Shown: positions 17,171 to 26,732 of the stretch, one piece after another
How the letters are laid out: the number at the start of each line of letters is the position of its first letter
Numbering within the stretch: the stretch's first letter is position 1
Assembly (NCBI GenBank): GCA_963717215.1
Contig: CAVQVS010000006.1
Coordinates: 1,204,740-1,268,739 of the forward strand
DNA from: Roseiarcus sp963717215
GTDB taxonomy: Bacteria; Pseudomonadota; Alphaproteobacteria; Rhizobiales; Beijerinckiaceae
Direction: 5' to 3'
DNA: 64,000 bases
The notes under the pieces: generated by a model
Seen by the model: only the letters and a program-made list of their open reading frames with translations
What the model was told of the DNA's origin: nothing
Database searches by the model: none
Position numbers and translations under genes: made by a program

Positions 17171-19546
17171 ATGGGCGTGATCAAGGATATCCTGCGCACG
17201 ATGGATTACGGTCCGTCTCCTGAAAGCAGCGAGCATGTCGGGGTTTGGCTCGAAGAGCACAAAAGTGGCTTCGGCCATTTCATCAACGGCGCCTTCACCA
17301 AGCCCAGCGCTTTGTTCGATGTCTTCAATCCCGCGACCGGCGAGCGCATCGCGCGGGTGTCGCAGGGCTCTGCAAAAGACATCGACGCAGCGGTTGCGGC
17401 GGCGCGCAAGGCGCAAACCAAATGGGCGGCGCTTTCAGGCTTCGAGCGGTCGAAGCATATCTATGCGCTGGCGCGCCATGTGCAGAAGCGGGAGCGCTTT
17501 CTTTCCGTCCTGGAGACGATCGACAACGGCAAGCCGATCCGCGAATCGCGCGACATCGACATTCCCCTGGTCGCCCGCCATTTCTATCATCACGCCGGCT
17601 GGGCCTCGCTGATCGAGAGCGAGTTCCCGGACACAAAGCCGGTCGGCGTCTGCGGGCAGATCATTCCGTGGAATTTTCCCCTCCTGATGCTGGCCTGGAA
17701 GATCGCGCCTGCGCTCGCCGCCGGCAACACGGTGGTCTTGAAACCGGCGGAGTTCACGCCCCTGACCGCGCTCGCCTTCGCCGCCATCTGCGTCGAGACG
17801 GGGCTGCCCCCTGGCGTCGTCAACATCGTCACCGGTGACGGGGCGACGGGGGCCGCATTGGTGGCGCATGCGGGCGTCGACAAGATCGCCTTCACCGGCT
17901 CGACCGAAGTCGGCCGGGCGATTCGCAAGGCGACGGCCGGCACGGGCAAGAAGCTGTCGCTCGAGCTCGGCGGCAAGTCGCCGTTCATCGTGTTCGAGGA
18001 TGCGGACCTCGACAGCGCCGTCGAGGGCGTGGTCGACGCGATCTGGTTCAATCAGGGGCAGGTGTGCTGCGCGGGCTCGCGGCTTCTGGTGGCGGAAGGC
18101 GCCGCCGACGCCCTCTACGCCAAGCTGCGCGCCCGCATGGCGAACTTCGAACTCGGCGACCCGCTCGACAAGTCGACCGATGTCGGCGCGATCGTGGCGC
18201 CGGTTCAGCTCGAGCGGATCCACCGGCTCATGCGTGAGGGCGAGGCGGAAGGGCTCGAGGTCTTTCGCGCCAACAATTCGCTGCCCGATCGCGGCTGCTT
18301 CTACCCGCCGACTCTGGTCACCGGCGTCGATCCGGCCTCGGTGCTGGCGCGGGAAGAAATCTTCGGCCCGGTGCTGGTCGCCACCACCTTTCGCACGCCC
18401 GATGAAGCCGTCGCCCTCGCCAACAACACCCGCTACGGCCTCGCGGCCTCGGTCTGGACGGAGAACGTCAATCGCGCCTTCGAGGTCGCTGCGCGCATCA
18501 AGGCTGGCGTCGTGTGGATCAATTCGACCAATATGTTCGACGCGGCGTCCGGCTTTGGCGGCTATCGCGAGAGCGGCTTCGGCCGCGAGGGCGGCCGCGA
18601 AGGGATGTCCGAGTACCGGATCGCCGACGAACCCAGGCCCAAGCCCAGCACGTCCCGTTCGCAGCGCCTCAACGCCTCGCCTGGTGTAAGTCCGGCTCGA
18701 AACAAGGACGATGCGCCCGACCGCACCGCCAAGCTCTATATCGGCGGCAAGCAGGCGCGGCCCAATTCCGGCTACAGCTATGCCGTACTCGATTCCAGCG
18801 GCCGCGAGGTCGGACTGGCCGGGCTCGGCAACCGCAAGGACATCCGCAACGCCGTCGAAGCCGCCGCGAAGGCTTCCTCCTGGGGCGCGGCGACGGCGCA
18901 CAATCGCGCGCAAGTGCTCTATTACATGGCCGAGAATCTTGCCGCCCGGGCGGACGAGTTCACCCGGCGCCTCAGCGCCATGACCGGGGCTTCAACGCGC
19001 GCGGCGAAGGCCGAAGTCGACGCCTCGGTCCGCCGCGCGTTCGTCTATGCCGGCTATGCCGACAAGTTCGACGGCGACGTGCACGCGACGCGCGCACGCT
19101 TCGTCACGCTGGCGATGAACGAGCCATGGGGCGTGATGGGCATCGTCTGCCCGAACGAGGCGCCGCTCATCGCCTTTGTCTCGCTGGTCATGCCGGCGAT
19201 CGCCATGGGCAATTGCGTCATCGCCGTTCCATCGTCCAGCCATCCCTTGAGCGCGACCGACTTCTATTCGGTGCTCGATACGTCGGATGTTCCCGCCGGC
19301 GTCGTCAACATCGTCACCGGAGAGGCGAACGCCCTCGCCAGGACGCTCGCCGAACACGACGGCGTCGATGCGCTCTGGTATGTCGGCGACACGGACGGCG
19401 CGGCGCAGGTCGAGGCGCTTTCCGCCGGCAATCTCAAAGCGACCTGGACCTCGCCCGCATCGATCGACTGGACCAAGGCGCAAGGCCGCGCGTTCCTGCG
19501 CCGCGCAACCCAGGTCAAAAACATCTGGACCCCTTACGGCGAGTGA
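17171..19546 (+). CDS. Aldehyde dehydrogenase family protein with a second, incomplete ALDH domain
   Basis: A 791-residue NAD(P)-dependent aldehyde dehydrogenase. Residues about 40-490 form a complete domain: cofactor segment PWNFPLLMLAWKIAPALAAG, FTGSTEVGR, catalytic base in LELGGKSPF and nucleophile in NQGQVCCAGSR. Residues about 520-790 resemble only part of an ALDH (LYIGGKQARPNSGYSY, NEPWGVMGIVCPNEAPLIAF, AGVVNIVTGEANALA) and show no catalytic cysteine. The start is the ATG at 17171; the frame is open back to 17114 but that overlaps deoC. Being ten bases after deoC, it most likely oxidises acetaldehyde from deoxyribose breakdown to acetate. Confidence 0.9.
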   Translation: MGVIKDILRTMDYGPSPESSEHVGVWLEEHKSGFGHFINGAFTKPSALFDVFNPATGERIARVSQGSAKDIDAAVAAARKAQTKWAALSGFERSKHIYALARHVQKRERFLSVLETIDNGKPIRESRDIDIPLVARHFYHHAGWASLIESEFPDTKPVGVCGQIIPWNFPLLMLAWKIAPALAAGNTVVLKPAEFTPLTALAFAAICVETGLPPGVVNIVTGDGATGAALVAHAGVDKIAFTGSTEVGRAIRKATAGTGKKLSLELGGKSPFIVFEDADLDSAVEGVVDAIWFNQGQVCCAGSRLLVAEGAADALYAKLRARMANFELGDPLDKSTDVGAIVAPVQLERIHRLMREGEAEGLEVFRANNSLPDRGCFYPPTLVTGVDPASVLAREEIFGPVLVATTFRTPDEAVALANNTRYGLAASVWTENVNRAFEVAARIKAGVVWINSTNMFDAASGFGGYRESGFGREGGREGMSEYRIADEPRPKPSTSRSQRLNASPGVSPARNKDDAPDRTAKLYIGGKQARPNSGYSYAVLDSSGREVGLAGLGNRKDIRNAVEAAAKASSWGAATAHNRAQVLYYMAENLAARADEFTRRLSAMTGASTRAAKAEVDASVRRAFVYAGYADKFDGDVHATRARFVTLAMNEPWGVMGIVCPNEAPLIAFVSLVMPAIAMGNCVIAVPSSSHPLSATDFYSVLDTSDVPAGVVNIVTGEANALARTLAEHDGVDALWYVGDTDGAAQVEALSAGNLKATWTSPASIDWTKAQGRAFLRRATQVKNIWTPYGE

Positions 19547-19549
19547 CGC

Positions 19550-20545
19550 CTACCAGACTTTCGTCACCGTGTAGCCATCGGCGCGGAACCGCTCGACAAG
19601 CCCTGTCTTGCCAGCAAGATGCAGCGCGCCAACCGCGATGAACGCGCCGCCGGAGGCCAGCAGCGGCGCCGTCCTTTCGGCCATGATCGCGTTACGGTTC
19701 TGAAGCAAAGCACGCATGAATTCGTCCTGCGCCGCGCGCTCGGCCTCGCTCAATCCGCCAACAGCGTCAGCAATCGGCACGATTTCGGCTGGACGGCTTT
19801 CCCGATAGAGCGTGAGCGTCGTTGCGTACAGATCATCGTTGAGGGCCGGGTCTCGGGCCGCGAGCGTCAACAGCGTCGCGGCGACTTGGGGGCGTAGACT
19901 GGCGATGGCGGCGAGCTGTTCCTCCGTCGTTTCAAGTCCAATGACCTTCACCTCCAAGTCTCTCGCCGTTTCTGCGAGAAACTGATCGACCTCCGGCAGG
20001 TTGAGAGCTTCGCGCTCCGCTTCGCACTTGGGAAGCCCGGTCAGGATAGCCAAGAACCAGAGCTTCAAGTGGTGCGCGAATGCGGCGGGGTAGCCTAGCC
20101 GTGTGATGAATTTCCCGATTTTCTCACGGTCCTCGGGTGCGATGGCGCCCTCGAATGTGTCATGGTCGCGATCGAGCGCGCTTGCCAGCGTAGCCGCGGT
20201 GATGTTGGCTTTTTCGATGGCGTCGATCGGCCCGCCGAGCTCGGTCGCCACGACCTTGGCGCCATTGATCGATTGCGCGGCGCGCCGGGCGATTTCGAGC
20301 GCCAACTCGTCGGTGGAGTGAATGGTGCCGAAGAGAGTGGAGGGCGCGAGGCCGGCCTTTTCGATGCGCCACAGCAATCCGTCGCCATTGATGAGATCGT
20401 CGGCTCGCGCCGCCTCGGCGGCGGCGAGGCCGCCGACTTTGGTGAGATCGGAGCCTTGGCAGGGCTTGGGCGGCTCCGCGTGCGCGGGGGAAAGTGTGAG
20501 AGCGCCGACAAAGACTATGCAGGCGCTCAGCGCCGATCGCCGCAT
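19550..20545 (-). CDS. TraB/GumN family protein
   Basis: A 331-residue exported protein of the TraB/PrgY/GumN family. A signal peptide (MRRSALSACIVFVGALTLSP, then AHAEPP) precedes the family start LLWRIEKAGLAPSTLFGTIH and the C-terminal motif ASGGAFIAVGALHLAGKTGL. The GTIH and GALHLAG segments are the conserved metal-binding-like parts. Biochemical function is unsettled; some members are metalloproteases or inhibitors. It begins just after coaA (ATG 20545; a GTG at 20554 would overlap the coaA stop), suggesting coupling. Confidence 0.85.
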   Translation of the reverse strand: MRRSALSACIVFVGALTLSPAHAEPPKPCQGSDLTKVGGLAAAEAARADDLINGDGLLWRIEKAGLAPSTLFGTIHSTDELALEIARRAAQSINGAKVVATELGGPIDAIEKANITAATLASALDRDHDTFEGAIAPEDREKIGKFITRLGYPAAFAHHLKLWFLAILTGLPKCEAEREALNLPEVDQFLAETARDLEVKVIGLETTEEQLAAIASLRPQVAATLLTLAARDPALNDDLYATTLTLYRESRPAEIVPIADAVGGLSEAERAAQDEFMRALLQNRNAIMAERTAPLLASGGAFIAVGALHLAGKTGLVERFRADGYTVTKVW

Positions 20546-20550
20546 GACAT

Positions 20551-21507
20551 TCACAGCTTTCTCAGCGCCACTTCTTCGATCCGATGGCTTGCGCCCTTGG
20601 TAAGGAGCAAGTCGGCGCGTGGCCGCGTCGGCAGGATGTTCTCGTGCAGATTGACGAGATTGATGCGTCGCCAGATCGAACGCGCCGTTGCTTCGGCTTC
20701 CGCATCGTTGAGATCGGCGTATTGGCGGAAATAACTGCGCGGATCTCGGAAGGCCGTCGTTCGCAAGCTCATGAAGCGCTCGATGTACCAATGCTCCAGC
20801 AACGCGGTTTCGGCGTCCAGAAAGATCGAGAAATCGAAAAAGTCGGAGACAAATGGAATCTCTTTGCCGTCACGGGGAAGTCGGTTCGGCAGCAGGACAT
20901 TGATGCCCTCGAAGATGAGAATGTCTGGTCGATCAACGACGATCAATTCGTCTTTCACGATGTCGTAGGTGATATGTGAATAGACCGGCGCCGCGACATT
21001 GTGTTGTCCAGCCTTCACCCCAGACAGAAAGCGCAGCACTGCCGTTCCATCATAGCTCTCGGGAAACCCTTTGCGGTCCATAATGCCCAGTCGGATCAGC
21101 TCCGCATTCGGACGCAGGAAGCCGTCGGTGGTCACAAGCTGCACCTGCGGTGTGTTCGGCCAGCGGGTCAGCAAGGCTTGCAACACCCGCGCCGTTGTCG
21201 ATTTTCCGGCCGCAACTGATCCGGCGATCCCGATTATGTAGGGGACCTTTCCGTCGGTCGCGCCGAGAAAGCGCTGCGTCGCCTTGAACAATCCTTGCGT
21301 GGCTGCAACGTAGAGCGCGAGCAGTCGCGATAGTGGCAGATAGATGGCGACGACCTCGTCGAGCGAGATCGGATCGTGTGTCGACTGCAGCTTGCGCAGA
21401 TCATCGATTGTCAGCGTCAGCTGGGTGTCGGCGCGCAGCTGCGCCCATTCGTCGCGGGTGAAGCGGCGAAAGGGGGATTCCAGCGATTGGAGACCAACGC
21501 TATTCAT
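20551..21507 (-). CDS. coaA: Pantothenate kinase (type I)
   Basis: ATP-dependent phosphorylation of pantothenate, first committed step of coenzyme A synthesis. The P-loop is IGIAGSVAAGKSTTARVLQAL. Further family motifs are VQLVTTDGFLRPNAEL, KGFPESYD, VYSHITYDIV and ILIFEGINVLL. 318 residues is the usual bacterial type I length. hisE lies 52 bases upstream on the same strand, the common alphaproteobacterial hisE-coaA order. Confidence 0.95.
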   Translation of the reverse strand: MNSVGLQSLESPFRRFTRDEWAQLRADTQLTLTIDDLRKLQSTHDPISLDEVVAIYLPLSRLLALYVAATQGLFKATQRFLGATDGKVPYIIGIAGSVAAGKSTTARVLQALLTRWPNTPQVQLVTTDGFLRPNAELIRLGIMDRKGFPESYDGTAVLRFLSGVKAGQHNVAAPVYSHITYDIVKDELIVVDRPDILIFEGINVLLPNRLPRDGKEIPFVSDFFDFSIFLDAETALLEHWYIERFMSLRTTAFRDPRSYFRQYADLNDAEAEATARSIWRRINLVNLHENILPTRPRADLLLTKGASHRIEEVALRKL

Positions 21508-21559
21508 CAGAAGTCTCTCACTCGGCCGATCGGCCCACGCGCCGACTGAACTTTCGCTC

Positions 21560-21901
21560 TCACTCTGTTCGGGACGCTTTTTCCTGGTGCCCGCTTTGTT
21601 TTGACCTTTTGCCCAATTCGTCCATCACCGACGACAACTCAACTCCCCGCACGCGGAGCACGACGAGCAAGTGATAGAGAACGTCGGCCGCCTCGGCGCG
21701 AACGGCGTTCTCGTCTAACGCCGCGGCGGCGATTGCGAATTCGATCGCTTCTTCGCCGAATTTGCGGGCGCAATGGGCTGCCCCCTTGTCGATGAGGCTG
21801 CGGGTATAGGAGGTCTCCGCGCTCCTCCCGGCGCGCTGGTCGATCGTGTGAGCAAGTTCATCCAGCGTGAACATCGCGCCTGCACTGTCCTTTCCGCCCA
21901 T
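21560..21901 (-). CDS. hisE: Phosphoribosyl-ATP pyrophosphatase
   Basis: Second step of histidine synthesis, hydrolysing phosphoribosyl-ATP to phosphoribosyl-AMP. The MazG-like fold is recognisable from FTLDELAHTIDQRAG, SYTRSLIDKG, RKFGEEAIEFAIAA (acidic metal-binding helix) and EAADVLYHLLVVLRVRGVEL. I start at the ATG at 21901 (113 residues) because AGGAGA lies about eleven bases upstream. An in-frame codon at 21958 gives 19 extra residues without homology. The other his genes are outside the window. Confidence 0.92.
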   Translation of the reverse strand: MGGKDSAGAMFTLDELAHTIDQRAGRSAETSYTRSLIDKGAAHCARKFGEEAIEFAIAAAALDENAVRAEAADVLYHLLVVLRVRGVELSSVMDELGKRSKQSGHQEKASRTE

Positions 21902-22020
21902 CGCGCCTTTATCTCCTGCCACGCTTGACGCCGCAACAGGAGGTCCGCGCCTTTTCACCGCGCCGCGCGCTTCTTGACTTGTCTCTGCCCGGGGCCATAA
22001 AGCATGCCGATCTTGAGGCG

Positions 22021-22095
22021 GGGCGATTAGCTCAGCGGTAGAGCACTCCCTTCACACGGGAGGGGTCGCAGGTTCGATCCCTGCATCGCCCACCA
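22021..22095 (+). tRNA. tRNA-Val (CAC anticodon)
   Basis: Complete cloverleaf: acceptor GGGCGAT pairs with ATCGCCC, D-arm GCTC-AGCGGTA-GAGC, anticodon stem CTCCC/GGGAG around the loop TTCACAC (anticodon CAC, reading GUG), T-arm GCAGG-TTCGATC-CCTGC, discriminator A and encoded CCA. 75 bases including CCA. It marks the edge of a mobile-element region: everything from here to about 27.2 kb is recombinase-associated or IS debris. Confidence 0.96.
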
Positions 22096-22334
22096 CCCAG
22101 TCAGGGCAAACCGCCCGGTTTCCCCGGCGACAAAAACCACCGCAATTCCAGTAGGTTAGCGCGGGTATCCCAGTCTGCGAGCCAAATTCCGGCCTTTCTA
22201 CCGCGCTCTGCGCCTAAATTCGCCGGCCAGTCTCTGCCCGCAAAATTCGGTTTCCCAAGCTGGACGATGGAGCGCTTGGACTGAAACAGCGACCGCGCCA
22301 TTATAGCGTTAGCAAGCTGTTGAAGAGAAGTGGA

Positions 22335-24025
22335 TCAGCCGAGTTCGGCTCGAACCTGAATCGGCTCTCGCAGTCCTACTGCGCGCCATTGCTCGGTCCA
22401 GAGCATCGGCAGATCAGTCAGGCGCTTGACGCTGAACCCGCGCGGGAGGCGACCCTCCAGGGCGGCTTCCGCCAGGACCGGGGAGATGAACGCAAGCGAC
22501 ACCGTCATCCGAATCGAGCGCTCGCTCTTGTGTTCACGCGTGGCGAGCGACTCGATGGTCTGGGCAGGGTCGATAAGAAGTTCGTCGAGCCAGCGGCGAG
22601 CATCGCGCAGCGACCTGACGAAACCGTCTCGGGCCTTTGTTCGCATGGCTCGTAGGGGTCGCTGCGCTTCGTCAACGCCCTGGATGATCTCGCGGCGACG
22701 GCGGGAGGACGCTCGGGTCCAGGGCAGCGTCAAGACCCGATCCTGCCCTTCGACGACGATCGACTCGTTTAAAACAATCTCGATCCGCGTGGCGCTGACC
22801 TTGGCGCGGTCGATCGCGTTTCGCACATCGTTTTCGCTCGTTAGGAACCTTCGCATGCACCCAGATTCATGCCGCGTGATCGCGTAGTCGCCACGTCCAT
22901 CACCGTGGTCGATATGACAGTCGTCGATCGCGTTCGGCCGCGCCGCGAGATGAGCCCCGACTGCGTTGGCAATCAAGTTCTCGATCTCTGGCGCCGGAAT
23001 GCGGACGACCGATCCGGCCTCTTGCCTGCGTCCCGACAGCGCCGCACGCGACACATAGTAGCGCCAGCGGCGTCCGCCCTTGGACGCATGGCTCGCGCCC
23101 ATCCTGTTTCCGCGATCGTCATAGAGCTTGCCTACAAGAAAGGAATGATCGTCGGGCCGAGACGATCGCCGCGGTTGGGTTTGGCTCTTGAGTTGTTGCT
23201 GGACCCGGTCCCAGGTCTCAACGCGACAATGGCCGGATGAAGGCCGTCGTGGATCTGTCCTTTGTGGCGCAGCCGTCCGACATAGATCGGGTTCGATAGG
23301 ATCCAGTAGAGGTGGCCTCGCGAGATCAATGCGCCGCCGGTCTTCTTGCCGCTCCTGCTCATTCGGGAGGGGGAGCGAACGTTCTCGGTGTCGAGAGCAG
23401 CCTTGAGGCGCACCACGCTGCCGAGTTCGAGATAGCGGCGATAGAGGGTGCGGACGAACTCAGCCTCGCTTTCAACGACGTGGAGCGCGCGGTTTTCGAC
23501 CCAGTAGCCGAGCGGGACCGCTCCGCCCATCCAGATGCCCTTCCGTTTCGAGGCGGCGACCTTGTCGCGGATTCGCTCGCCGGTGATTTCACGCTCGAAC
23601 TGGGCAAACGACAGCAGCATGTTGAGGGTCAGCCGCCCCATGCTGGTGGTGGTGTTGAAGGCTTGGGTCACCGAGATAAACGAGACGCCATGCGCGTCGA
23701 ACAATTCGACCAGTTTTGCGAAGTCGGCAAGCGAACGCGTGAGCCGGTCGACTTTGTAGACGACGATGACGTCGATCCTGCGGGCCCGGACATCGTCCAA
23801 CAGCTTCTGGAGCGCCGGCCGCTCCATCGAACCCCCGGAAAAGCCTCCGTCGTCATATCGCTCTCGAACAAGCTTCCATCCTTCATGGGCTTGGCTCTTG
23901 ATATAAGCCTCGGAAGCCTCTCGCTGGTTGTCGAGCGAGTTGAAGTCCTGCTCAAGACCAGAGTCGGTTGAGACGCGCGTGTAGACGGCGCAGCGAAGGG
24001 CGATTTTGCGCTCGCCCTGCTTCAT
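22335..24025 (-). pseudogene. Large serine recombinase, split by a single-base frameshift
   Basis: The N-terminal resolvase domain starts at ATG 24025: CAVYTRVSTDSGLEQDFNSL with the catalytic Ser in YTRVST, then VYKVDRLTRSLADFAKLVEL and FAQFEREITGERIRDK. The recombinase domain follows (LGYWVENRALHVVESEAEFV). After HPAIV the frame ends early at 23132, but the continuation is intact in another frame: ETWDRVQQQLKSQTQP, then DDHSFLVGKLYDDRGNRMG, a zinc ribbon-like region and a C-terminal domain ending at 22335. Restoring one base near 23222 joins them to about 560 residues. It overlaps the DUF2924 gene by four bases. Either an assembly indel or an inactivated integrase. Confidence 0.85.
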
Positions 24026-24654
24026 CGTCGGACCTTCTGCACGGTTTGAGCCTGTCGCGGGTGCGATACGCCAGTGCCGAGCGCCGCGTTCGGTGTTGGC
24101 GCGGCGATTTCTTTTCTTCTCGAGGCGCCGTTCCTGACGCCTCTCAGCCCGAAGAAGCGGTGTCCGTTCCAATTTGTGCCGGTGATCGCCTTGGCCACCT
24201 GCGAGAGACTGCGGTAGACGCCGCCATTCCAAGCGTATCCCTCGTCAAGGACCATGACACGCTCGATACGGCCGTTCCATTCGCGGATGACGAGAGCTCC
24301 CGACTTGAGCCCGACGCCCTCGCGCGTTGTCGCTCCGCGGGTCGCAAAGGGAGAAGCTTGTCCGGACTCGAGGGCTTCGCCCTTCATCTCGCGCAGGCGG
24401 CGCAAGAGCGCCCGATCGAGATCTCCCAATGCCGCGGCCTGGATGCGATAGGCGAGCACGCGCACGAGGAGCCATCCCGGAAGATGGGCGGGAGGGATCC
24501 CGCCTAGATGGTTTCGCCACTGAAGGCGAAGCTGGTCGGCGTTGAGGCCGGAAAGACTCGCGACCGCGGCCTTGAGCCTCTCGCGTTCCGACGACGATGG
24601 GGCTGGAGGAACTGAAGCCTCTCCAGCGGCCCTCGCTTGTTGGTGCTTCGCCAT
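24022..24654 (-). CDS. DUF2924 domain protein
   Basis: A 210-residue protein matching the DUF2924 pattern: LSGLNADQLRLQWRNHLGGI near residue 35, LVRVLAYRIQAAALGDLDRA, and a C-terminal REWNGRIERVMVLDEGYAWN with YRSLSQVAKAITGTNWNGHR. This is a predicted small DNA-associated domain in phage and mobile-element settings; its activity is not known. The start at 24654 follows the DUF3489 stop by one base, and its end overlaps the recombinase start by four bases, so all three genes are translationally coupled. Confidence 0.85.
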   Translation of the reverse strand: MAKHQQARAAGEASVPPAPSSSERERLKAAVASLSGLNADQLRLQWRNHLGGIPPAHLPGWLLVRVLAYRIQAAALGDLDRALLRRLREMKGEALESGQASPFATRGATTREGVGLKSGALVIREWNGRIERVMVLDEGYAWNGGVYRSLSQVAKAITGTNWNGHRFFGLRGVRNGASRRKEIAAPTPNAALGTGVSHPRQAQTVQKVRR

Positions 24655-24655
24655 C

Positions 24656-25366
24656 TCACGCCGCCTGGTGGCACCGTGGGCTTGCGCCACGTTCAGGCCG
24701 CTCCGGCCGCGCTTTGCCAGTCGCCTCCGCCCCGGTTTGCGGAATGGCGCTATCGCCGCCCATCTCCAACGGTTCGATCCGATAGACCGATCCTCGCGCC
24801 TTGTTGGCCCGATCGATCACGACGGCGTAGCCGCGCTTGCGTAAGCCCGTAAGCGCGGCCCGCGCGGTATGCGGCAGCCAGCCGGTGTTCGCGACAAGCT
24901 CCGCAAGGGTCACGCCATCGCTACCCTGCAGCAGTTCGATGACCTCCGCGATCTTGGTTCCGCGACGCGGAGACTTTGGGGTCGTGGCGACGCTGCTGTT
25001 TGGCATGTCGATGGCTGCCGCCAGGTCTGAATTGGATTCAGGCTTCGGATCGACGGTGACCATCAAATGATCTGTGGGCCGTTCCTCCTCTCCCTCGGAG
25101 GGCGGAGTCTCGTCAACCGCAATCGCCATTACGCCTGCTGCGGTCAGCTTGAGCGCATAAGTGCGCCGTTTCTCCTCGTCGCGCCGCCAAATCGGCGCTC
25201 CCGCCTTCGCCCTGATCTCCTTCACCATCCCAGCTTCGAGAAGCTTGACGATCGCCTTTTGGGCATGGGCGCGCTTCGGACCTGTCAGCGGAACCAGGCA
25301 ATGATCGTCGCGCTGCGATGCAGCGCTCAGCAGCTCAAGTTGCGTGTCTTTGAATTCGATGGACAT
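24656..25366 (-). CDS. DUF3489 domain protein
   Basis: A 236-residue protein. The N-terminus (FKDTQLELLSAASQRDDHCL) and a C-terminal winged-helix-like part (TKIAEVIELLQGSDGVTLAE, TGWLPHTARAALTGLRKRGY) match DUF3489 proteins found beside DUF2924 and serine recombinases in alphaproteobacteria. It is likely DNA-binding, perhaps a recombination directionality or regulatory factor; this is inferred from fold and context only. First gene of the three-gene minus-strand module. Confidence 0.83.
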   Translation of the reverse strand: MSIEFKDTQLELLSAASQRDDHCLVPLTGPKRAHAQKAIVKLLEAGMVKEIRAKAGAPIWRRDEEKRRTYALKLTAAGVMAIAVDETPPSEGEEERPTDHLMVTVDPKPESNSDLAAAIDMPNSSVATTPKSPRRGTKIAEVIELLQGSDGVTLAELVANTGWLPHTARAALTGLRKRGYAVVIDRANKARGSVYRIEPLEMGGDSAIPQTGAEATGKARPERPERGASPRCHQAA

Positions 25367-25885
25367 GTTCGGCCCTTCGCGTTTCGAGTGCCGGCCAATC
25401 CCGGCCCCTCACTGACGCGAGCCCCGGATCGTACGATTGTCGGGGCGAAGGGTTCTTCCGTAGCGCCTCAGCGCATGCGGACGTCCAGACACATGCTCCC
25501 TTTCCGACCGAAAGCCAGTCCTTTCTTCGAGCGCGAGCGCTAGGATTGAAGCGAGCGAGATTCGAGCATCGGACAACCCGTCGCCGTGATCAATTCCTAT
25601 AGCGTTATGCCGCAATCGCGCTGAAGCAATTCGAAGACCCGCGCCAGTTTCGTGCCCTCTCGGGGACTCGGAAGGTCGGGCGGCATCTGCTGTCGGAATC
25701 TCGGCATTGGTCTGCCGGATGATCTCCAAATTGGACGCGGCGACCCTTCTCGATCTCAGCCGTTCGCGCGCCCGTCCAGTCGCTCATCATGCGCTTGGTA
25801 GTCACCGATTCAGGTATTGTTTTACAAGATGTTGGAGCTCACCTTGTGCCATCGTCATCGCGTCGTTAGTCGGCGGAGAATCATC
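25367..25885. other. Gene-poor region upstream of the recombinase module
   Basis: About 520 bases. Open frames exist on both strands, but none resembles a family I know and their composition looks like shadow coding. It probably holds the promoter of the DUF3489-DUF2924-recombinase operon. Confidence 0.4.
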
Positions 25886-26068
25886 ATGGCACGCGTCGTC
25901 CCCGGAATTGGGCCGAGTGACGAAACCAAGCGAGATGCTGTAGCTAGGTTCAATCAACTTGCCGAAATCGACGGGGGCGTGGATGCGGCGAGCTTGCGCG
26001 ACAAGGCCGTTATGGCTCTAGGTGGCTCGCTTCATCTCGCTTCACTGTCGAAGGACGGACAACCCTAA
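25886..26068 (+). CDS. Small hypothetical protein
   Basis: A 60-residue frame beginning MARVVPGIGPSDETKRDAVA, preceded by GGCGGAGAATCATC, where GGAGA is a plausible ribosome binding site. The sequence is hydrophilic with a helical middle (ARFNQLAEIDGGVDAASLRD). No family recognised. It lies alone in the mobile-element region, so it may be a small accessory gene or chance. Confidence 0.35.
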   Translation: MARVVPGIGPSDETKRDAVARFNQLAEIDGGVDAASLRDKAVMALGGSLHLASLSKDGQP

Positions 26069-26417
26069 TCGACCGGTCCTAAAGGCGAAAGCGCCATGCT
26101 GACGTGAACGCAGGATCAAAGATATCGCTTGGCGACGACCTCAATCACGATAAGCCCAAACAAGCCGCCAGTCACCCAGAAGTAGCCCGGTTGGCCGCCA
26201 GTCCGAGGACACCTTAGGGAGCTGAATATTCCAGACAAACTGCGCACGGTCATAAGCTTTCAAACTCGGTTGCTCATCTGCTTTGCTCCAACGCCGCCCG
26301 AGACTGCATTTGCGGAGGGAGCAGCGCGAGGCATGAGGACCTAACCACCGCGGGCTCCAGGGGACCCATCGACCTCGACACGAGTTAATGGAGGAACCTC
26401 ATCGGAAGGAATAGCAA
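26069..26417. other. Intergenic region with a possible membrane-peptide remnant
   Basis: About 350 bases without a full gene. On the minus strand, between about 26118 and 26215, a short open stretch reads GYFWVTGGLFGLIVIEVVAK and ends in a stop. It looks like the last membrane helix of a lost protein, but there is no start and it is too short to name. GGAAGGAATAG before 26418 is the ribosome binding site of the next gene. Confidence 0.3.
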
Positions 26418-26720
26418 ATGAATTTCGAGGATTTCACGGCGGATACCGACAGCACGGTCGTCCTTAAGGCTTCTGAGCCGGAATTGCAGGGCACCATGAA
26501 GTTCATAATCAGCACCCAAATCTTAGCGGACCGTCTGGGGGTTAGTAATCCGGTCCATTTCGAGGAGAGCGTCGAGAGTTGCGAGGCGCAGCGCGAGAAA
26601 ATCGTTGCCGCCTGCCAACAGGCCTTCAGGCGAGAACCGTCTCATCGAGTGACGCTCACGGATGCAGACTTTGAGGAGGCATCGCCGCCGCAGCCGCCCT
26701 CAGATGTTGAAGGCACCTGA
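26418..26720 (+). CDS. DUF1488 family protein
   Basis: A 100-residue protein. The central pattern MKFIISTQILADRLGVSN, then FEESVESCEAQREKIVAACQ and a final strand RVTLTDADFE, fits the DUF1488 family of small proteins of unknown function common in Rhizobiales. GGAAGG lies about ten bases before the ATG. The C-terminus is acidic and Pro-rich. It stands alone; no operon partner. Confidence 0.6.
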   Translation: MNFEDFTADTDSTVVLKASEPELQGTMKFIISTQILADRLGVSNPVHFEESVESCEAQREKIVAACQQAFRREPSHRVTLTDADFEEASPPQPPSDVEGT

Positions 26721-26732
26721 TAGGCGCTAGCC

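Noticed and set aside
17435..18913. 492-codon minus-strand frame opposite the aldehyde dehydrogenase
   Set aside because: It lies wholly opposite a clear ALDH domain; its composition is Arg/Asp-rich as expected for an antisense shadow in GC-rich DNA.
22101..22301. 66-codon minus-strand frame after the recombinase (MARSLFQSKRSIVQLGKP)
   Set aside because: No ribosome binding site or family match that I can support; it may be real but evidence is too thin to annotate.
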